The notes beneath the pieces were generated by a model, which had not been told where the DNA came from, did no database searches, and saw only the letters and a list, made by a program, of their open reading frames with translations. Of a stretch of 64,000 nt of DNA, positions 63,634 to 64,000 are shown piece by piece. Position 1 is the stretch's first letter, and the number at the start of each line of letters is the position of its first letter. The DNA is from CAVQBP01 sp963782475 (GTDB taxonomy: Bacteria; Bacteroidota; Ignavibacteria; Ignavibacteriales; Ignavibacteriaceae). The DNA lies in assembly GCA_963782475.1 (NCBI GenBank), contig CAWAJW010000015.1:930001-994000 (forward strand), given 5' to 3'. Both the position numbers and the translations under genes were made by a program.

Positions 63634-64000
63634 AAATTATTTTCTTGTTTTTGATTTCTTAAAACAATAAAACCAGGCCTGATAATTAAAGTACTTTTAT
63701 AATAACAAGCAGGGCGGAGGAAAAACTGCACGCCGGGATATGCGTGGGGATTATACAAAAAGTCAGGAATTATTAATGTATCAATCAGTAAATGATTTTA
63801 TGAGTAGAATAATATATAATTTGTACATAAAAAAGCATTTTAAGCCGTTATGTAAAAAGTCGATATTTATAGAAAAACTATTTTATTGTTTTTTTTTTCC
63901 TAAAAAAATAAAACCTGCTCAATATAATTAAAGAACTGTAAAATGCTATATGCAATATCAATAATTTTTGTTGGCGTGAATCAGCAAATTAGAACGATTT
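63634..64000. other. AT-rich non-coding end with duplicated segment and second structured repeat
   Basis: No gene is supported. The stretch 63641-63694 (TTTCTTG... AATAAAACC...ATAATTAAAG) recurs in diverged form at 63882-63940. Between them is the second hairpin copy, 63729-63746 (CACGC, loop CGGGATAT, GCGTG), with leader GGGCGGAGGAAAAACT. A 63-codon open frame across the hairpin is not convincing. Confidence 0.4.

Noticed and set aside
63740..63931. A 63-codon open frame at the right edge
   Set aside because: Its start lies within the structured repeat, it has no ribosome-binding site or recognisable motif, and its composition is that of AT-rich spacer.

Overview
The window is AT-rich chromosomal DNA from a Gram-negative bacterium, most likely a free-living member of the Bacteroidota/Chlorobi branch close to Ignavibacteria. 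The reasons are two adjacent PorV/PorQ-type outer-membrane proteins, secreted proteins with T9SS-like (FlgD-Ig-like) C-terminal domains, BamD, an Ignavibacteria-like mix of housekeeping genes, frequent TTG/GTG starts and few strong Shine-Dalgarno sites. This placement is inferred from gene content; no rRNA is present.

Layout. 1-10.2 kb is mostly minus strand: nadD (partial), a degenerate DUF2064-like gene, a PrsW-type protease, an ABC-2 exporter pair, then kbl and tdh (threonine to glycine) flanking a secreted protease that resembles tripeptidyl peptidase II. 10.4-13.9 kb holds fumC, two small genes and an MFS transporter. 14.2-18.8 kb is a tightly overlapped set: NodB deacetylase, GT2, radical SAM protein, outer-membrane barrel and site-2 protease. 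18.8-23.4 kb encodes surface/secretion proteins. 23.5-31.9 kb is a glycan locus (three GTs, wecB, flippase, deacetylase, heptosyltransferase-like) ending in a glycerate kinase. 32-43.3 kb is metabolic and housekeeping: thyA-folA, mutL, a methylmalonyl-CoA mutase catalytic subunit, a UbiA-family transferase, a CNNM/CorC protein, tgt, yajC, ribBA and an RmlD-like reductase. 43.5-52 kb has rfbB, an SLBB export protein, bamD, a thioesterase and large secreted proteins. 52-57.5 kb is the cytochrome c maturation cluster ccmABCDEF, followed by tRNA-Asn. 58-64 kb is looser and repeat-rich: a GH8 xylanase, VOC protein, M29 aminopeptidase, a phage-like protein, PlsC and a possible gene cassette.

The most notable points are these. 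CcmE has Cys in place of the heme-binding His (CxxxY), and no ccmG or ccmH is present, as in the variant Ccm systems of some archaea and sulfate reducers. A signal-peptide-bearing TPP II-like protease sits between tdh and kbl. At least five single-base indels, mostly in A/T homopolymers, break mutL, a CNNM gene, an RmlD-like gene and a repeat protein; they point either to consensus errors or to a mismatch-repair-deficient lineage. One glycan gene appears to start at CTG, overlapping the upstream stop. Hexamer/heptamer tandem repeats lie in several intergenic spacers. I saw no CRISPR array, prophage, complete insertion sequence or recognisable defence island.
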